Source of the DNA: Pseudomonas leptonychotis
Lineage (GTDB): Bacteria > Pseudomonadota > Gammaproteobacteria > Pseudomonadales > Pseudomonadaceae
Length of the DNA: 64,000 bases
Assembly (NCBI RefSeq): GCF_004920405.1
Contig: NZ_RFLV01000001.1
Coordinates: 1,984,001 to 2,048,000 of the forward strand
Reading direction: 5' to 3'
Part shown: one piece after another, positions 15,134 to 23,347 of the stretch
Numbering within the stretch: position 1 is the first letter of the stretch
Layout: every line of letters starts with the position of its first letter
Notes under the pieces: model-generated
Databases searched by the model: none
Told to the model about the DNA's origin: nothing
What the model saw: the letters and a program-made list of their open reading frames with translations, nothing else
Program-made: the position numbers and the translations under genes

Positions 15134-16108
15134 TTAGTTACCCCAACAAAAGTAACGGAAGCTGGTATTAACCGCAGCTGGCGCGGAGTAGTTGAAAACA
15201 AAATTCGAATTCGTCCCGGCATCGGCATGGATTCTGGCTCCTGTGCCGTTAGCCTGTACGTCGCTCGCCATACATAACCCGAAGCGGTATGCATTCGGGA
15301 ATGTAATCGGAAGGGACAGGCTGCCGGTTTGCACGGTTTGCGTGACACTAAGGTTTGTCATGCCCCACTGAAAGATAAAACCAAGCATCCATGTGGGCAG
15401 CGCGATGTACCCCGTAGCGCCGAGGCTGGCCGAAAAACCCATTCGCAGCTTTTTCGGTGTTACCGCTACATCATCCAGCAGGCCAGCATTGACCTCGGTC
15501 TGCGTACCCACACGCAACACGCCGCGTAGAAGCTCGGTAGCATTAGCCGCTAGAGAGCGAATGGCCTGAAATACGCGTAGCGCGGTCATGATTTTGCTGT
15601 TTTCTACACCGGCCTCAGTCTCGGGTTGGCTGGCACGTACCGTGAGTGCATCCACATACGCCCGCGTGGCCAACACCACGCTTGGGTCGATCTTGAGCTG
15701 CACGGCGGCGGTGCTGCTGACGATGAGCACCATGCGCATCACTTGGGTTTTGCCGGAGCCTTCGGCCACCACGGGCTTGTAGCTGGGCGGGCAGTTGCTG
15801 ACGGCGATCAAATCACCAGCGGCGTCATACAGGCCCATGCCACGAATCCACCAGCCGCCAATTGCTTCTGGAATCACCAGCTCGGCGATGATCTGGCTGG
15901 CGTTGAGCGGGTCGGGGGTCAGGCTGTTGAGGTCGGCGCGGTACTGCTCGCCGATCAGCGCGGTTTGCGTGCGCTCCGGCACGGGCAGCACGCCAGCACC
16001 ATCACACACGCCCATGCGGCTAATTTGCAGCGGTACGTTGAGGGCGACGGCGTTGGCGAGCTTGGCCTCGCCTACGGCGGTGAGTAGTGCGAAATAGGGC
16101 TGGCTCAT
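15134..16108 (-). CDS. H: P2 H-like tail fibre protein
   Basis: I chose the ATG at 16108 ([20 protein letters not shown]), which overlaps the stop of gene I by 4 bp; the frame is open further upstream but in the antisense of gene I's codons. The first 150 residues match the conserved P2-like fibre N-terminus that attaches to the baseplate ([20 protein letters not shown], then [20 protein letters not shown]). At 324 aa it is short for a P2 H fibre (about 670 aa). The C-terminus ends in FNYSAP and FRYFCWGN, like the gp53-type receptor-binding tip. Confidence 0.88.
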   Translation of the reverse strand: MSQPYFALLTAVGEAKLANAVALNVPLQISRMGVCDGAGVLPVPERTQTALIGEQYRADLNSLTPDPLNASQIIAELVIPEAIGGWWIRGMGLYDAAGDLIAVSNCPPSYKPVVAEGSGKTQVMRMVLIVSSTAAVQLKIDPSVVLATRAYVDALTVRASQPETEAGVENSKIMTALRVFQAIRSLAANATELLRGVLRVGTQTEVNAGLLDDVAVTPKKLRMGFSASLGATGYIALPTWMLGFIFQWGMTNLSVTQTVQTGSLSLPITFPNAYRFGLCMASDVQANGTGARIHADAGTNSNFVFNYSAPAAVNTSFRYFCWGN

Positions 16109-16719
16109 GGGTAGACGCTCGTGGTTTCGATGATGTGGGTACCAGCGCCGAACAGCAGCGCATCGCCGCCCACGGTGATGGGGCCGGGGGCGTAGGGGTA
16201 AACGGTGAGGGTTTCGCCCTGGTAGGTGGCGGCGCCTAAGTAGATGGGGCCACGTACCTCCAGGCTGATGGCAAGGCCAACCATATGGCGGCTGCGCGGC
16301 TTGGCGTCGTCGATTAGTAGCACCAGGGATTCGAACATCTCCTCGGTGATGCCGCTGTCCAGCACGCCGATATCGAGCTGGAAGGTGCCCGGCACGCCCT
16401 CGGGGCTTTGTTGCCACCATTCCCACACGCGAATCAGGTAGCCGAGGGGCTCCACCACGCGGCGCAGCGCGCCGATAGTGCCTTTGTGCGCGTGGACGAA
16501 ATAGGCGGACTTGATAACGCTGCGCTTGGTGGCGGCTGTCCAGTCTTGGTCCCAACGATCCACCGAAAACGCCCAGGCCAGGTACGGCAGCAGGGCAACG
16601 GGGCAGAGGTCGGGATTGAGCAGCTCGCGGATGGGTACCGGCACGCGCTCGATCTCGGCTAACGCCTGAGCGGCCAGCACTTCTAGCTGGCTGGCGTTGG
16701 GCGGTAGCAGGCGGCTCAT
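16105..16719 (-). CDS. I: P2 I-like baseplate protein
   Basis: I chose the ATG at 16719 ([20 protein letters not shown]), which overlaps the stop of J (ATGA). The 204-aa product shows the gpI signature [20 protein letters not shown] and [20 protein letters not shown]. gpI is a baseplate wedge part. Tight coupling to J and H on both sides supports the start. Confidence 0.92.
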   Translation of the reverse strand: MSRLLPPNASQLEVLAAQALAEIERVPVPIRELLNPDLCPVALLPYLAWAFSVDRWDQDWTAATKRSVIKSAYFVHAHKGTIGALRRVVEPLGYLIRVWEWWQQSPEGVPGTFQLDIGVLDSGITEEMFESLVLLIDDAKPRSRHMVGLAISLEVRGPIYLGAATYQGETLTVYPYAPGPITVGGDALLFGAGTHIIETTSVYP

Positions 16720-17630
16720 GCCGCCACCGCCACGCTTACGCTGACGGCTGTGCAGTAGGCGGCTTGGTAGGCGGTGGGGTTGATGTCGGCCCAACTGACC
16801 AGCTCAACACGGCGCACACCCTCGACGTGCAAGGCGGCATGAATGGCGGACTCGCTGACCTCCACCCCGATGCGCCGGCGTTGGTTGACGTAGGCGTTTA
16901 AGCCGGCCTCAGCTGCGGCGCGGATGGGTTCGACTTCGGGGCCGGTGGTGGCCAGGTGCAGCACGGCCTCAACGCTGTATTCCAGCACCTCGGCAGATTG
17001 CACCGTGAGGCGGTCGGCCACTGGGCGGCGGTCGTCGTCGCTGAGGTAGGCATTAACGATTGCGAGCAGCTCAGCATCGGCGCTGCCATCACCGAGCAGG
17101 GCTTGCACGGTGATCACTACCACGGCTGGCGAGGGGCTTTCTGCTGTGGCATCGGCCACACGGCCGTCGGCACTGCGGGCGTGGAATATGTAGCTGTTGC
17201 GCGGGCCGGCGGTGCTGAGGCCTTCCCAGGCCATTTGCGCGCGCTCGCGCAGGCTGTCGTCGCTTTCATACACGGCTACCACAGGCGGCACGGCATTGGG
17301 GTTGCCGGGAATGACCAGCAACCGCTGCACGTTGACGTTGGCGGCTTGCTGCTGCAGGTCGGTGCCTTTGGCCTTGGCCAGCATGGTAGCCAGGGCGGCC
17401 TCGTTGACGCGCTGGCGCAGCAGGGTTTCGCGGTAGGCGTTTTCCTGCAGCAGCTTGGTGATGGGCTCGGATTCTAGCGCCAGGGTGGCGGCGATAGTGG
17501 CTTGCTGTTCGGCTGGGTGCAGGCTGATGAAATAGGCCGAGCGCTCGGCGAGAATCTGCTCGTAGTCGATGGCCTCAACCACTTGCGGGTCGGGCAATTG
17601 TGACAAGTCAATGGGGGTGAAGGTGTTCAT
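16716..17630 (-). CDS. J: P2 J-like baseplate assembly protein
   Basis: The 304-aa protein begins [20 protein letters not shown] and includes [20 protein letters not shown] and [20 protein letters not shown], which are typical of the gpJ/Mu gp47 baseplate family. It builds the wedge to which gpI and gpW bind. Its ATG overlaps the stop of a 25-codon micro-frame at 17627-17704. Confidence 0.93.
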   Translation of the reverse strand: MNTFTPIDLSQLPDPQVVEAIDYEQILAERSAYFISLHPAEQQATIAATLALESEPITKLLQENAYRETLLRQRVNEAALATMLAKAKGTDLQQQAANVNVQRLLVIPGNPNAVPPVVAVYESDDSLRERAQMAWEGLSTAGPRNSYIFHARSADGRVADATAESPSPAVVVITVQALLGDGSADAELLAIVNAYLSDDDRRPVADRLTVQSAEVLEYSVEAVLHLATTGPEVEPIRAAAEAGLNAYVNQRRRIGVEVSESAIHAALHVEGVRRVELVSWADINPTAYQAAYCTAVSVSVAVAA

Positions 17631-17704
17631 GCCGCACCTCCATGTGCGTCACCCGTGCGGGCAGCCTGCGGCTGTGCGCTGTTGCTTTCCTGCAAAATCG
17701 TCAT
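17627..17704 (-). CDS. Possible 25-aa micro-gene coupled between W and J
   Basis: An ATG at 17704 overlaps the stop of W (ATGA) and the frame ends in a TGA that overlaps the ATG of J (ATGA). The product would be MTILQESNSAQPQAARTGDA plus five residues. The last codons include a GGAGG ribosome site for J. It may be a real small peptide or simply a translated spacer that carries ribosomes from W to J. Confidence 0.4.
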   Translation of the reverse strand: MTILQESNSAQPQAARTGDAHGGAA

Positions 17705-18054
17705 GCAGAGGCTCCCAGGCTGAGGGGGACGCGCAGACTGAGGGGCTCGTTGCTGTCGGTGAGGGTGCCTTCCAGGTCAAGCACAGATTGGCCGGGCATG
17801 GCGCCTAGGCTGAGTTGCACGCGGCTGAGACGGATGCGCGGCTCCCAACGCATTAGGGCCATGGCGGTGGCCGCGTAGGCTTGCAGGCGGGTGGCGCTGT
17901 TGTGTGGCCAGTCGACCAGGTCAGCCAGCTGGCTGCCGTATTCGCGGCGCATAACGCGGGTACCGATGGGCGTGGTGAGGACGTCCGCCACGGACTGCGC
18001 CAGGTGCTGGCTGTCGATTATGGTGCGGCCGTTGGTGGCGTTTAAACCTTGCAT
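17701..18054 (-). CDS. W: P2 W-like baseplate protein (gp25 family)
   Basis: The 117-aa protein begins MQGLNATNGRTIIDSQHLAQ and has the gp25/lysozyme-like wedge signature: SVADVLTTPIGTRVMRREYG and LADLVDWPHN. gpW belongs to the baseplate wedge. It lies 2 bp downstream of the PAAR gene. Confidence 0.93.
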   Translation of the reverse strand: MQGLNATNGRTIIDSQHLAQSVADVLTTPIGTRVMRREYGSQLADLVDWPHNSATRLQAYAATAMALMRWEPRIRLSRVQLSLGAMPGQSVLDLEGTLTDSNEPLSLRVPLSLGASA

Positions 18055-18056
18055 GC

Positions 18057-18344
18057 TCAGCCCCCTGCAAACACGTTGGCGCTGCCAGCGGCAACGACGG
18101 AACCACAGGCGACGGGGTCACCGATACGGCCCAATGGCAAGCCGTTGGCAAATACCGTGGCGCTGCCATCGGCCAGTTGCGAACCGTGGCAGCTGCTGGG
18201 GTCGCAGTGGCTGGCCCAGCTGTCTTGCTTGCGGTGCACGGCAATGCCGTTGGCGAACACGTTTGGGCTTCCAGCAGTGGAGGCGCGAGGCGGAAACGCA
18301 CCATGGCCGGTGCAGCTGTCGCCCTTGCGGGTTACGGCAGGCAT
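18057..18344 (-). CDS. PAAR-type spike-tip protein
   Basis: The 95-aa protein has three repeats of the PAAR pattern: MPAVTRKGDSCTGHG with SPNVFANGIAV, CHGSQLADGSATVFANGLPL, and GDPVACGSVVAAGSANVFAG. Such proteins form a zinc-binding cone that sharpens the VgrG/gpV spike; possible ligands are the His and Cys of TGHG, SWASHCDP and VACG. It overlaps gpV's stop by one base. P2 itself has the tip built into gpV, whereas many Pseudomonas P2-like phages carry this separate gene. Confidence 0.9.
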   Translation of the reverse strand: MPAVTRKGDSCTGHGAFPPRASTAGSPNVFANGIAVHRKQDSWASHCDPSSCHGSQLADGSATVFANGLPLGRIGDPVACGSVVAAGSANVFAGG

Positions 18345-18868
18345 CAGTTGAGGTCCACTTTGGCACCGCTGATGGCAACGTTGCCGGCGGCGGTGATGGT
18401 GATATTGGCGGCGCTGGTGAGGGTGATGTCACCCTGTGCCGTGGCGCTTAACGATGCATCGGTGATGACGGTTACCGGGCCCACGGCGTTGAGTTCTGCG
18501 CTACCGGGCAGGGTGGCGCGCAGGTGCTTGGCGATGCTGTCGTATTCGATCACGGCGCCGTCGCGGTAGGTGCTGCGGTGCAGGCCAGCGCGGTCGCCGT
18601 TGGCGGGGATTAGGTCACTGAACAAGCCGGTGAGCGCCACGCCCTGGGCGAGGGTACCGGAAGGGCTGAATAGCACCACTTGCTCGCCCTCGGTGGGCGG
18701 GTTCCATTCGCGGTCTAGGCCTGCGCGCGGGTTAATCCAGGGCAGCCAGGTGGTGAGCAGGGTGCCGGTTTGTACGCGCACGCGGGGCGGCTGCATCTGC
18801 ACCTGGGCAACAGTGCCGAAGCGGATGAGGTTTTCCAGTTTGCGGGCGAGTTCGGCGAGTTCGTTCAT
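18344..18868 (-). CDS. V: P2 V-like baseplate spike
   Basis: Three in-frame ATGs lie at 18904, 18877 and 18868; I prefer 18868 (MNELAELARKLENLIRFGTV) by likeness to P2 gpV, but 18877, with GAGCGG upstream, is nearly as good. The protein (174 aa from this start) has the OB-fold part RVRVQTGTLLTTWLPWINPR and GEQVVLFSPSG, then a repetitive beta-helix tail (DITLTSAANITITAAGNVAI). It forms the central trimeric spike. It lacks the C-terminal metal tip of P2 gpV, which fits with the separate PAAR gene next to it. Confidence 0.92.
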   Translation of the reverse strand: MNELAELARKLENLIRFGTVAQVQMQPPRVRVQTGTLLTTWLPWINPRAGLDREWNPPTEGEQVVLFSPSGTLAQGVALTGLFSDLIPANGDRAGLHRSTYRDGAVIEYDSIAKHLRATLPGSAELNAVGPVTVITDASLSATAQGDITLTSAANITITAAGNVAISGAKVDLN

Positions 18869-18942
18869 GCCATCCATGTTGCCGCTCGCGCGTGCGGAGG
18901 GCATGCGCGGGGGGTTGTCAGCAGCCAGCTGAAAACGTGTGG

Positions 18943-19398
18943 CTAGGGGATGAGGTGCTGCAGCAGCTGGTCGCGGATGACATCGAGGTCGGCATCGGTG
19001 AAGCCGAGCAGCTCGCGCTTGGCGTATTGCACGTCGGGGGCGTTGCGCCCTGGGCGGTCGCGTAGGCCGTATTGGTGCACGCGGGCCAAGCGGGCGGTGC
19101 GCTGCATAAAGCCGATGGCAATGCTGCTGGCGGTGCTTTGCAGTTTGAGGTGCTTGGCCTGGCGCAGCTTGTTGAACATCTGCCGTTTGACGCGGCCTTG
19201 TTTAGCACGCAGGGGCTGACGGGCTTTGCGCGGTGCAAAGGGGGTGCCGTCGGGGTTGCGCTGGGCGGCAATACGCTGCTGCTGGTTGCGGCGCAGGGTG
19301 CGGGCGATGCTCTGGTTGAGCGTGCGCCGTTCGCTGGGCTGCAGTTTGCTGAGCAGGGCACCGGCCCAGTCTTCCAGGGCGCGCAGATCATCAGCCAC
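18943..19398 (-). CDS. S: P2 S-like tail completion protein
   Basis: The 151-aa basic protein begins MADDLRALEDWAGALLSKLQ and holds SIARTLRRNQQQRIAAQRNP and DGTPFAPRKA, the conserved phrase of the gpS/virion morphogenesis family. It is needed to finish tails before they join heads. It overlaps gene R by 8 bp. Confidence 0.92.
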   Translation of the reverse strand: MADDLRALEDWAGALLSKLQPSERRTLNQSIARTLRRNQQQRIAAQRNPDGTPFAPRKARQPLRAKQGRVKRQMFNKLRQAKHLKLQSTASSIAIGFMQRTARLARVHQYGLRDRPGRNAPDVQYAKRELLGFTDADLDVIRDQLLQHLIP

Positions 19399-19915
19399 GG
19401 TGCACCGGGTGCGGGCTGGCTATGTCTACGCCATCGCGGGCGGTGCTTTCCCACTCGGCGAGTATTTCGCCGTTGCCGTAGAGCTGCCAGTTGCCGGCGG
19501 GCAGGTAGGGCTCTAGCTGGGGCTCGTCGGGGTGGGTGACGGTGAGGGTGTTGTCGTCCTGTTTTTTGACGATGACGCGCTCGGTGAGAGCCAGCTTGAT
19601 GGACAGGTCCACTTTGCTGTGGTCGAGCACATCGGCCTCGAAGGTGATGGCGTCTTTGTTGCGCTCATGGTTCTCGATCAGTTCGCGCTGGTTAACCAGC
19701 ACCCACGCCAGCAGGGGAATGGCGACGGCATCCGGGTGGCCGGGGAAGTCGGTGAGGATGACGTTGAGGGTGTAGGCGTATTCAAACGACAAGCCCGGCG
19801 CTGCGGTGCTGCGGATTTTGCCTTCATCGATAAACACCATGAGGTGGTCGGGGTTGGCGTTGAGTTGCGGCACGCTGGCCAGCAGGTGGGCACGCAGGGA
19901 TTCGGGTTTGTTCAT
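19391..19915 (-). CDS. R: P2 R-like tail completion protein
   Basis: I chose the ATG at 19915 (MNKPESLRAHLLASVPQLNA), which overlaps the stop of the Rz1 gene. The 174-aa protein has the gpR motif HLMVFIDEGKIRSTAAPGLS and YTLNVILTDFPGHPDAVAIP. It acts with gpS in tail completion. Confidence 0.92.
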   Translation of the reverse strand: MNKPESLRAHLLASVPQLNANPDHLMVFIDEGKIRSTAAPGLSFEYAYTLNVILTDFPGHPDAVAIPLLAWVLVNQRELIENHERNKDAITFEADVLDHSKVDLSIKLALTERVIVKKQDDNTLTVTHPDEPQLEPYLPAGNWQLYGNGEILAEWESTARDGVDIASPHPVHRG

Positions 19916-20202
19916 GGGTCTGCTCGCGGCTGTTGGTGGTTGTAGACCATGTCGACCTGGGCGGCGCATTCGGCCCAGGCCAGTTCGGTGCGCTCCAGTT
20001 CGGTGAGCAGCTGGCCGTTATCGCTCGGGCTGCTGGGTTGCAGGCTGCACGGCACCACTGCCGGACAACCAGTCTCGATAAGCGTTTGCTCCGCTGATGG
20101 CGGGCCGTTTGCGCAGCCGCTGAGCAGCGCTAGGCAAAGGCTGAGTTGCCCAAGCCCTAAGATCTGAATTCTCACGTTTAAGCGCCTCGATCTGTTGTTC
20201 AC
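19912..20202 (-). CDS. lysC: Rz1-type outer-membrane spanin lipoprotein (LysC)
   Basis: The frame contains a lipoprotein signal: CLALLSGCANG, with the lipidated Cys at residue 30 if translation begins at 20202. A GTG nine codons further in would leave a neater signal peptide. The mature part is short, Pro- and Gln-rich, as in Rz1 and P2 LysC. Most of it is encoded inside the 3' end of the Rz gene in another frame, the classic nested Rz/Rz1 layout. Together they fuse the inner and outer membranes at the last step of lysis. Confidence 0.85.
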   Translation of the reverse strand: MNNRSRRLNVRIQILGLGQLSLCLALLSGCANGPPSAEQTLIETGCPAVVPCSLQPSSPSDNGQLLTELERTELAWAECAAQVDMVYNHQQPRADP

Positions 20203-20461
20203 GTTGGCTGATGCCCTGGCGCAGTTGGTTTTGCGTGGTGCGCAGGGCGGTTTGTGCGGTGCGTTCGGCCTCCAGGGTGGCGGCCATGGCGGTGATGGTG
20301 GTGGCTTGGCGCTCGATGCGTTGTTCGGCTTGCAGCTGGCGTTCGGCGGCGAGGGTTTCGCGGGCGTCTACCGCTTGGCCTTGCTGGTATTGGCCCCAGG
20401 CCAGCAGACCGAGGGCTGCAAACAGGGCCAGGCCGTAGCCGAGTTGGCGCAGGGTGGTCAT
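20018..20461 (-). CDS. lysB: Rz-type inner-membrane spanin (LysB)
   Basis: Residues 7-25 form a membrane anchor (LGYGLALFAALGLLAWGQY) and residues 35-105 a long coiled coil rich in Gln, Glu and Arg (ERQLQAEQRIERQATTITAM). This is the layout of inner-membrane spanins such as P2 LysB. It partners the lipoprotein encoded in the overlapping frame. The start overlaps the preceding 68-aa gene (ATGA). Confidence 0.88.
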   Translation of the reverse strand: MTTLRQLGYGLALFAALGLLAWGQYQQGQAVDARETLAAERQLQAEQRIERQATTITAMAATLEAERTAQTALRTTQNQLRQGISQREQQIEALKRENSDLRAWATQPLPSAAQRLRKRPAISGANAYRDWLSGSGAVQPATQQPER

Positions 20462-20664
20462 TTGCGGTGCCAGCCGGCGGCCGCCATGGCAGCTTCGTCC
20501 AGGACTTGAACGTCGCCAATGATGATCAGCACACGCTTGCCTTGATGCTGGGTTTGCATAGCCTCAGCGAACTGCGCGGCGCATTCGTAGCCGGTATCAG
20601 CTGGCAGGCAAACGACATCACCGTCGCGCAGCTCCAGTTTGCGGATCTGCTCGGGCAGGCTCAT
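20458..20664 (-). CDS. Small protein of the lysis module, unknown (68 aa)
   Basis: The frame is coupled on both sides by 4-bp overlaps, to the muramidase before it and the spanin gene after it. The sequence (IRKLELRDGDVVCLPADTGY, then GKRVLIIIGDVQVLDEAAMA) has no signal peptide or membrane segment. I do not know the family. P2 has lysA (antiholin) near this place, but this protein has no membrane helices and cannot be a LysA homologue. Confidence 0.7.
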   Translation of the reverse strand: MSLPEQIRKLELRDGDVVCLPADTGYECAAQFAEAMQTQHQGKRVLIIIGDVQVLDEAAMAAAGWHRK

Positions 20665-21512
20665 GCCGCCACCTTATGCCCGCAGCCGCACTCGGCGTGG
20701 CGCTGGTAGGCGCGTTCTAGCTTCACGTCGTACAGATTGCGGGCGTAGGCGGGGCCGTTGTAGCGCTTGGCGAACTCGGCCCACTTTTTGGCCTTGAGGG
20801 CTTTGTGCAGGGCGGGTTCGGCTTCGATAAAGCGCACGAATGCCTCGAACTGCTCGGCCTCGCTGGCGGCCATGCGGGTGGTGAAGTCTTCCAGGCTGGC
20901 GTAGCCGAGGTGCTGCCAGTGGTAGCCCATGATCTGGAACGCGCCCCAGCTGCAGGCCTCGGGTGCGCAGAGGCCGTCGAGTAGCTTGGCGTTGGCCAGG
21001 CGTTGGTGTTCGGCAGTGCCGCCGGCATAACCACCGGGGCGCGGGTTGACCAGGTTGGGGTGCAGGGTGGCGAGGTGGTCGGCGTGGGTTTTGAGTACCG
21101 CGGCGTCGTCATCCGCATGGCGCGGGGTGCTGAGCAGGCGGTGCATCACGTGGCGCTCATACAGAATTTTGGGCTTGCCGTTGACCAGGAAGCCCGCGCC
21201 GGCACTCTCCACCGCGTTGACGGCATACACGGCGGCCAGCTCGACGCCTAGGCGCTTGGCAGCGGTCACTAGGGTGGCGTTGCTGAGCAGCAGGCGGCAG
21301 TCGGCACCGGCCATCGCGGCGAGGGTTTTCTCGCCGGCCACGCCATCGGCCACCAGGCCAACTTTGAGCTGGTAGGCGCGCACTGCGGCCTCGGTGGTGT
21401 CGCCGAAGTCGCCATCGGCAAACAGGCTGGCGCCTTGGGCATTGAGGGCGCGCTGCAGCTGCAGCACGGCTTGGCCTTTGGAGCCGTGGCGGAGGGATTG
21501 GGGCTGGGTCAT
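20661..21512 (-). CDS. Endolysin: N-acetylmuramidase with peptidoglycan-binding domain
   Basis: Residues 8-65 are a PG-binding-1 domain (GSKGQAVLQLQRALNAQG, then FADGDFGDTTEAAVRAYQ). Residues 80-275 match the phage N-acetylmuramidase family, with the probable catalytic Glu102 in AVNAVESAGAGF and the phrases YERHVMHRLL and CSWGAFQIMGYHW. There is no signal peptide, so export depends on the holin encoded just upstream. P2's endolysin K belongs to a different type, so this lysis enzyme is a replacement. Confidence 0.92.
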   Translation of the reverse strand: MTQPQSLRHGSKGQAVLQLQRALNAQGASLFADGDFGDTTEAAVRAYQLKVGLVADGVAGEKTLAAMAGADCRLLLSNATLVTAAKRLGVELAAVYAVNAVESAGAGFLVNGKPKILYERHVMHRLLSTPRHADDDAAVLKTHADHLATLHPNLVNPRPGGYAGGTAEHQRLANAKLLDGLCAPEACSWGAFQIMGYHWQHLGYASLEDFTTRMAASEAEQFEAFVRFIEAEPALHKALKAKKWAEFAKRYNGPAYARNLYDVKLERAYQRHAECGCGHKVAA

Positions 21513-21832
21513 AGGGTGTCTACCTTTTTGTCTAGCACTTTGTTGGCGGCGGCACGGCTGGTTTCAACACCCAGCAGGCCGACCATGCAGGCGAAGAACA
21601 CGCCGGCGCTGTCGGGGGCGCCGATCAGCGCGGGGGCGTAGGACACGCCAACGCCGAGCAGGCCGCATAAGGGGGCCTCAAGTGCCAACTGGCGCAACTT
21701 GCCGCCGCTGTAGATGATTCGCCAAGAGCCTACGAACAGGGCCATGCCGCCGGCGTAAACGGCGGGGTGGTTTTGCTCTAGCCAGAGGGCGAACCAAGCC
21801 CAGGTTTCAGGTCTGTCAGGCATGTGCGGCAT
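21509..21832 (-). CDS. Holin (LydA / phage holin family 3 type)
   Basis: The 107-aa protein has three hydrophobic stretches at about residues 24-40, 53-70 and 78-94 (AVYAGGMALFVGSWRIIY, APLCGLLGVGVSYAPALIG, GVFFACMVGLLGVETS). Size, topology and place right before the endolysin identify it as a holin. Two starts are possible, 21832 or the ATG 9 bp later (MPDRPETW). It lies 3 bp after the extra hydrolase gene. Confidence 0.85.
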   Translation of the reverse strand: MPHMPDRPETWAWFALWLEQNHPAVYAGGMALFVGSWRIIYSGGKLRQLALEAPLCGLLGVGVSYAPALIGAPDSAGVFFACMVGLLGVETSRAAANKVLDKKVDTL

Positions 21833-21835
21833 TCC

Positions 21836-22300
21836 TTAGCCCTCTTTTAATGAGTGGCCTAGCTGGACAAAGGGCAGGCGGTTAATGCGTTGCGCCACTT
21901 CGCCGAGTAACACGGGGTTGAACCGCTGGGCGCTGGTATTGAAAGCGAGGCCGGCGGCGCAGAACTCGCTGCAGAACATACGGCGGCGGCTGTGTAGGCC
22001 GATGGGCAGGAGCTGGCTGAGGAAGATGCCGAGCCAGTCGTAGCCTTTGCCGTAGTGGCGGTCGTATACGGATTCGATCAGTCGGGCGTTGGCCCATGGC
22101 AGCGGTATTAAGTCCCAGTGCTCAAGGTTTAACTCGATGCGCTTGGTGCGCACGCCGCCGTCCATGGCTGAGGCGGACAGCCAACGGCCATCGGGCATGA
22201 CCAGCTCGCAGTGGCTGTATTTGGACCGCGTCCACAGGCGGATGAGGCGGTTAAACAGCTTGCCTTTGCCTTTGTAGAGGGCGAGGTAGATCAGTCCCAT
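21836..22300 (-). CDS. Permuted NlpC/P60-like (papain-like) hydrolase
   Basis: From the ATG at 22300 the 154-aa protein begins MGLIYLALYKGKGKLFNRLI. It shows the circularly permuted papain-like order: catalytic His first (KYSHCELVMPDGRWLSAS), catalytic Cys later (RRMFCSEFCAAGLAF). Such domains hydrolyse peptide or amide bonds, in the cell wall or in acyl groups. There is no signal peptide. It lies between tail gene X, which it overlaps by 10 bp, and the holin, so it probably belongs either to tail-mediated entry or to lysis. P2 has no gene here. Confidence 0.8.
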   Translation of the reverse strand: MGLIYLALYKGKGKLFNRLIRLWTRSKYSHCELVMPDGRWLSASAMDGGVRTKRIELNLEHWDLIPLPWANARLIESVYDRHYGKGYDWLGIFLSQLLPIGLHSRRRMFCSEFCAAGLAFNTSAQRFNPVLLGEVAQRINRLPFVQLGHSLKEG

Positions 22301-22500
22301 AAATTCACCACTTGGCGTTGTACGGCCTGGGCAGCGGCCTGGGGCATGTTGAGGAGGGTGCCGTTGGGCAATACGGGGCCTAAATCGGCCAGCCCTGGGT
22401 TGGCATCGAGCACTTGCTCGACCACGCCGGCGGTGCGGCCGTAGTAGCGCCAGCAGATGGCGTCGACTGTGTCGCCCTGGAGCGCGCGGACGCTGGCCAT
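22291..22500 (-). CDS. X: P2 X-like tail protein (LysM type)
   Basis: The 69-aa protein (VRALQGDTVDAICWRYYGRT, then LDANPGLADLGPVLPNGTLL) is a short LysM-like domain of the P2 gpX family. It is a tail part thought to bind the hub. It directly follows gene L with a one-base overlap. Confidence 0.92.
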   Translation of the reverse strand: MASVRALQGDTVDAICWRYYGRTAGVVEQVLDANPGLADLGPVLPNGTLLNMPQAAAQAVQRQVVNLWD

Positions 22501-22964
22501 CAGAGCGACTCCACTGTGGCGTGGCTGATGCCGAGGATGGTGCGCAGGGCTTTGCGGGCGTCGCGGCGCAGTTGGTCGGGGCTGCTTTCTTCTTCGCTGG
22601 CCTTTTGCTCGCCACTGTTGGTGGCGTCGAAGCCCTGGTAGCGCTCGATCAGTTCGGCGGTGGCGGTGCAGTAGATGACGCGGCGGTAGAGGTGCAGCAG
22701 GGTGCTTTCGTCTTTGATGCTGGTGGCGGGCACGTCGACCAAGGTGGCGTGGCCTTCTGCCTCGCGGGCCGTTCGGTAGCCGGCAAGCTCGCGGTTGGCT
22801 TCGATCATGGCGTTGACGGTGGCCACTTCCAGGCGGGCGTCGGTGACGGCGGCGGTGAGGCGCATGGCGGCGCGTAGATGGGCGCCGTCCAGATCAGGCC
22901 AAAACCCGCCTTGGGTAATGGGGTGTTCTGCGCTGGTGGTACCGCTTGCGATGAATCCGCTCAT
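22500..22964 (-). CDS. L: P2 L-like head completion protein
   Basis: I chose the ATG at 22964 (MSGFIASGTTSAEHPITQGG), which overlaps the stop of the 95-aa gene before it. The 154-aa protein has the gpL phrases FWPDLDGAHLRAAMRL and TLLHLYRRVIYCTATAELIE. gpL closes the filled head and forms the connector to which tails bind. Confidence 0.9.
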   Translation of the reverse strand: MSGFIASGTTSAEHPITQGGFWPDLDGAHLRAAMRLTAAVTDARLEVATVNAMIEANRELAGYRTAREAEGHATLVDVPATSIKDESTLLHLYRRVIYCTATAELIERYQGFDATNSGEQKASEEESSPDQLRRDARKALRTILGISHATVESL

Positions 22965-23248
22965 GGGTGCAGCTCGCATTTGGCAACTGCTAGGCGGATT
23001 TCAGCGCGGGTGAATGTGCCGCAATGCTCACGGCACAGGGCGTCCATGAGTTGCTGGGCGTTACGGCTTATAAGGGCATGTTCGTGCGACGTTCCGGGCA
23101 TAACCCAGCCATGGCGGATTGGGCCAGTGCATACGGTGCGGTCGTAGGCTTCGGATTCCTGCACATAGCGCTCGGCAACGCTGCGCAGCTGCTGGTCACG
23201 CTCGCTGGGCTGGAAGGTGCATTGATATAACGCATGGAATTCGTTCAT
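22961..23248 (-). CDS. Cys-rich protein between M and L, unknown (95 aa)
   Basis: The frame overlaps gene L by 4 bp (ATGA) and so is very likely translated. It has five Cys residues (positions 10, 40, 72, 76 and 91), including CREHC, and several His, which might bind metal. P2 has no gene between M and L. The family is not recognised; its place in the head operon makes it a possible head accessory protein or a small cargo gene. Confidence 0.65.
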   Translation of the reverse strand: MNEFHALYQCTFQPSERDQQLRSVAERYVQESEAYDRTVCTGPIRHGWVMPGTSHEHALISRNAQQLMDALCREHCGTFTRAEIRLAVAKCELHP

Positions 23249-23347
23249 GGCTTTGCCCTAGGTCGGCGGTGGTCGGGGCGTCACAGGACGGGAAGGAGTT
23301 GCCCGTTTGATCTGCCCCGAGCCGCCGGGGTGCGTGGGAACGCTCGG

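Noticed and set aside
15134..16555. A longer version of the tail fibre gene starting at 16555
   Set aside because: The first 149 codons are the wrong frame of gene I; the start at 16108 overlaps the stop of I and gives the known fibre N-terminus.
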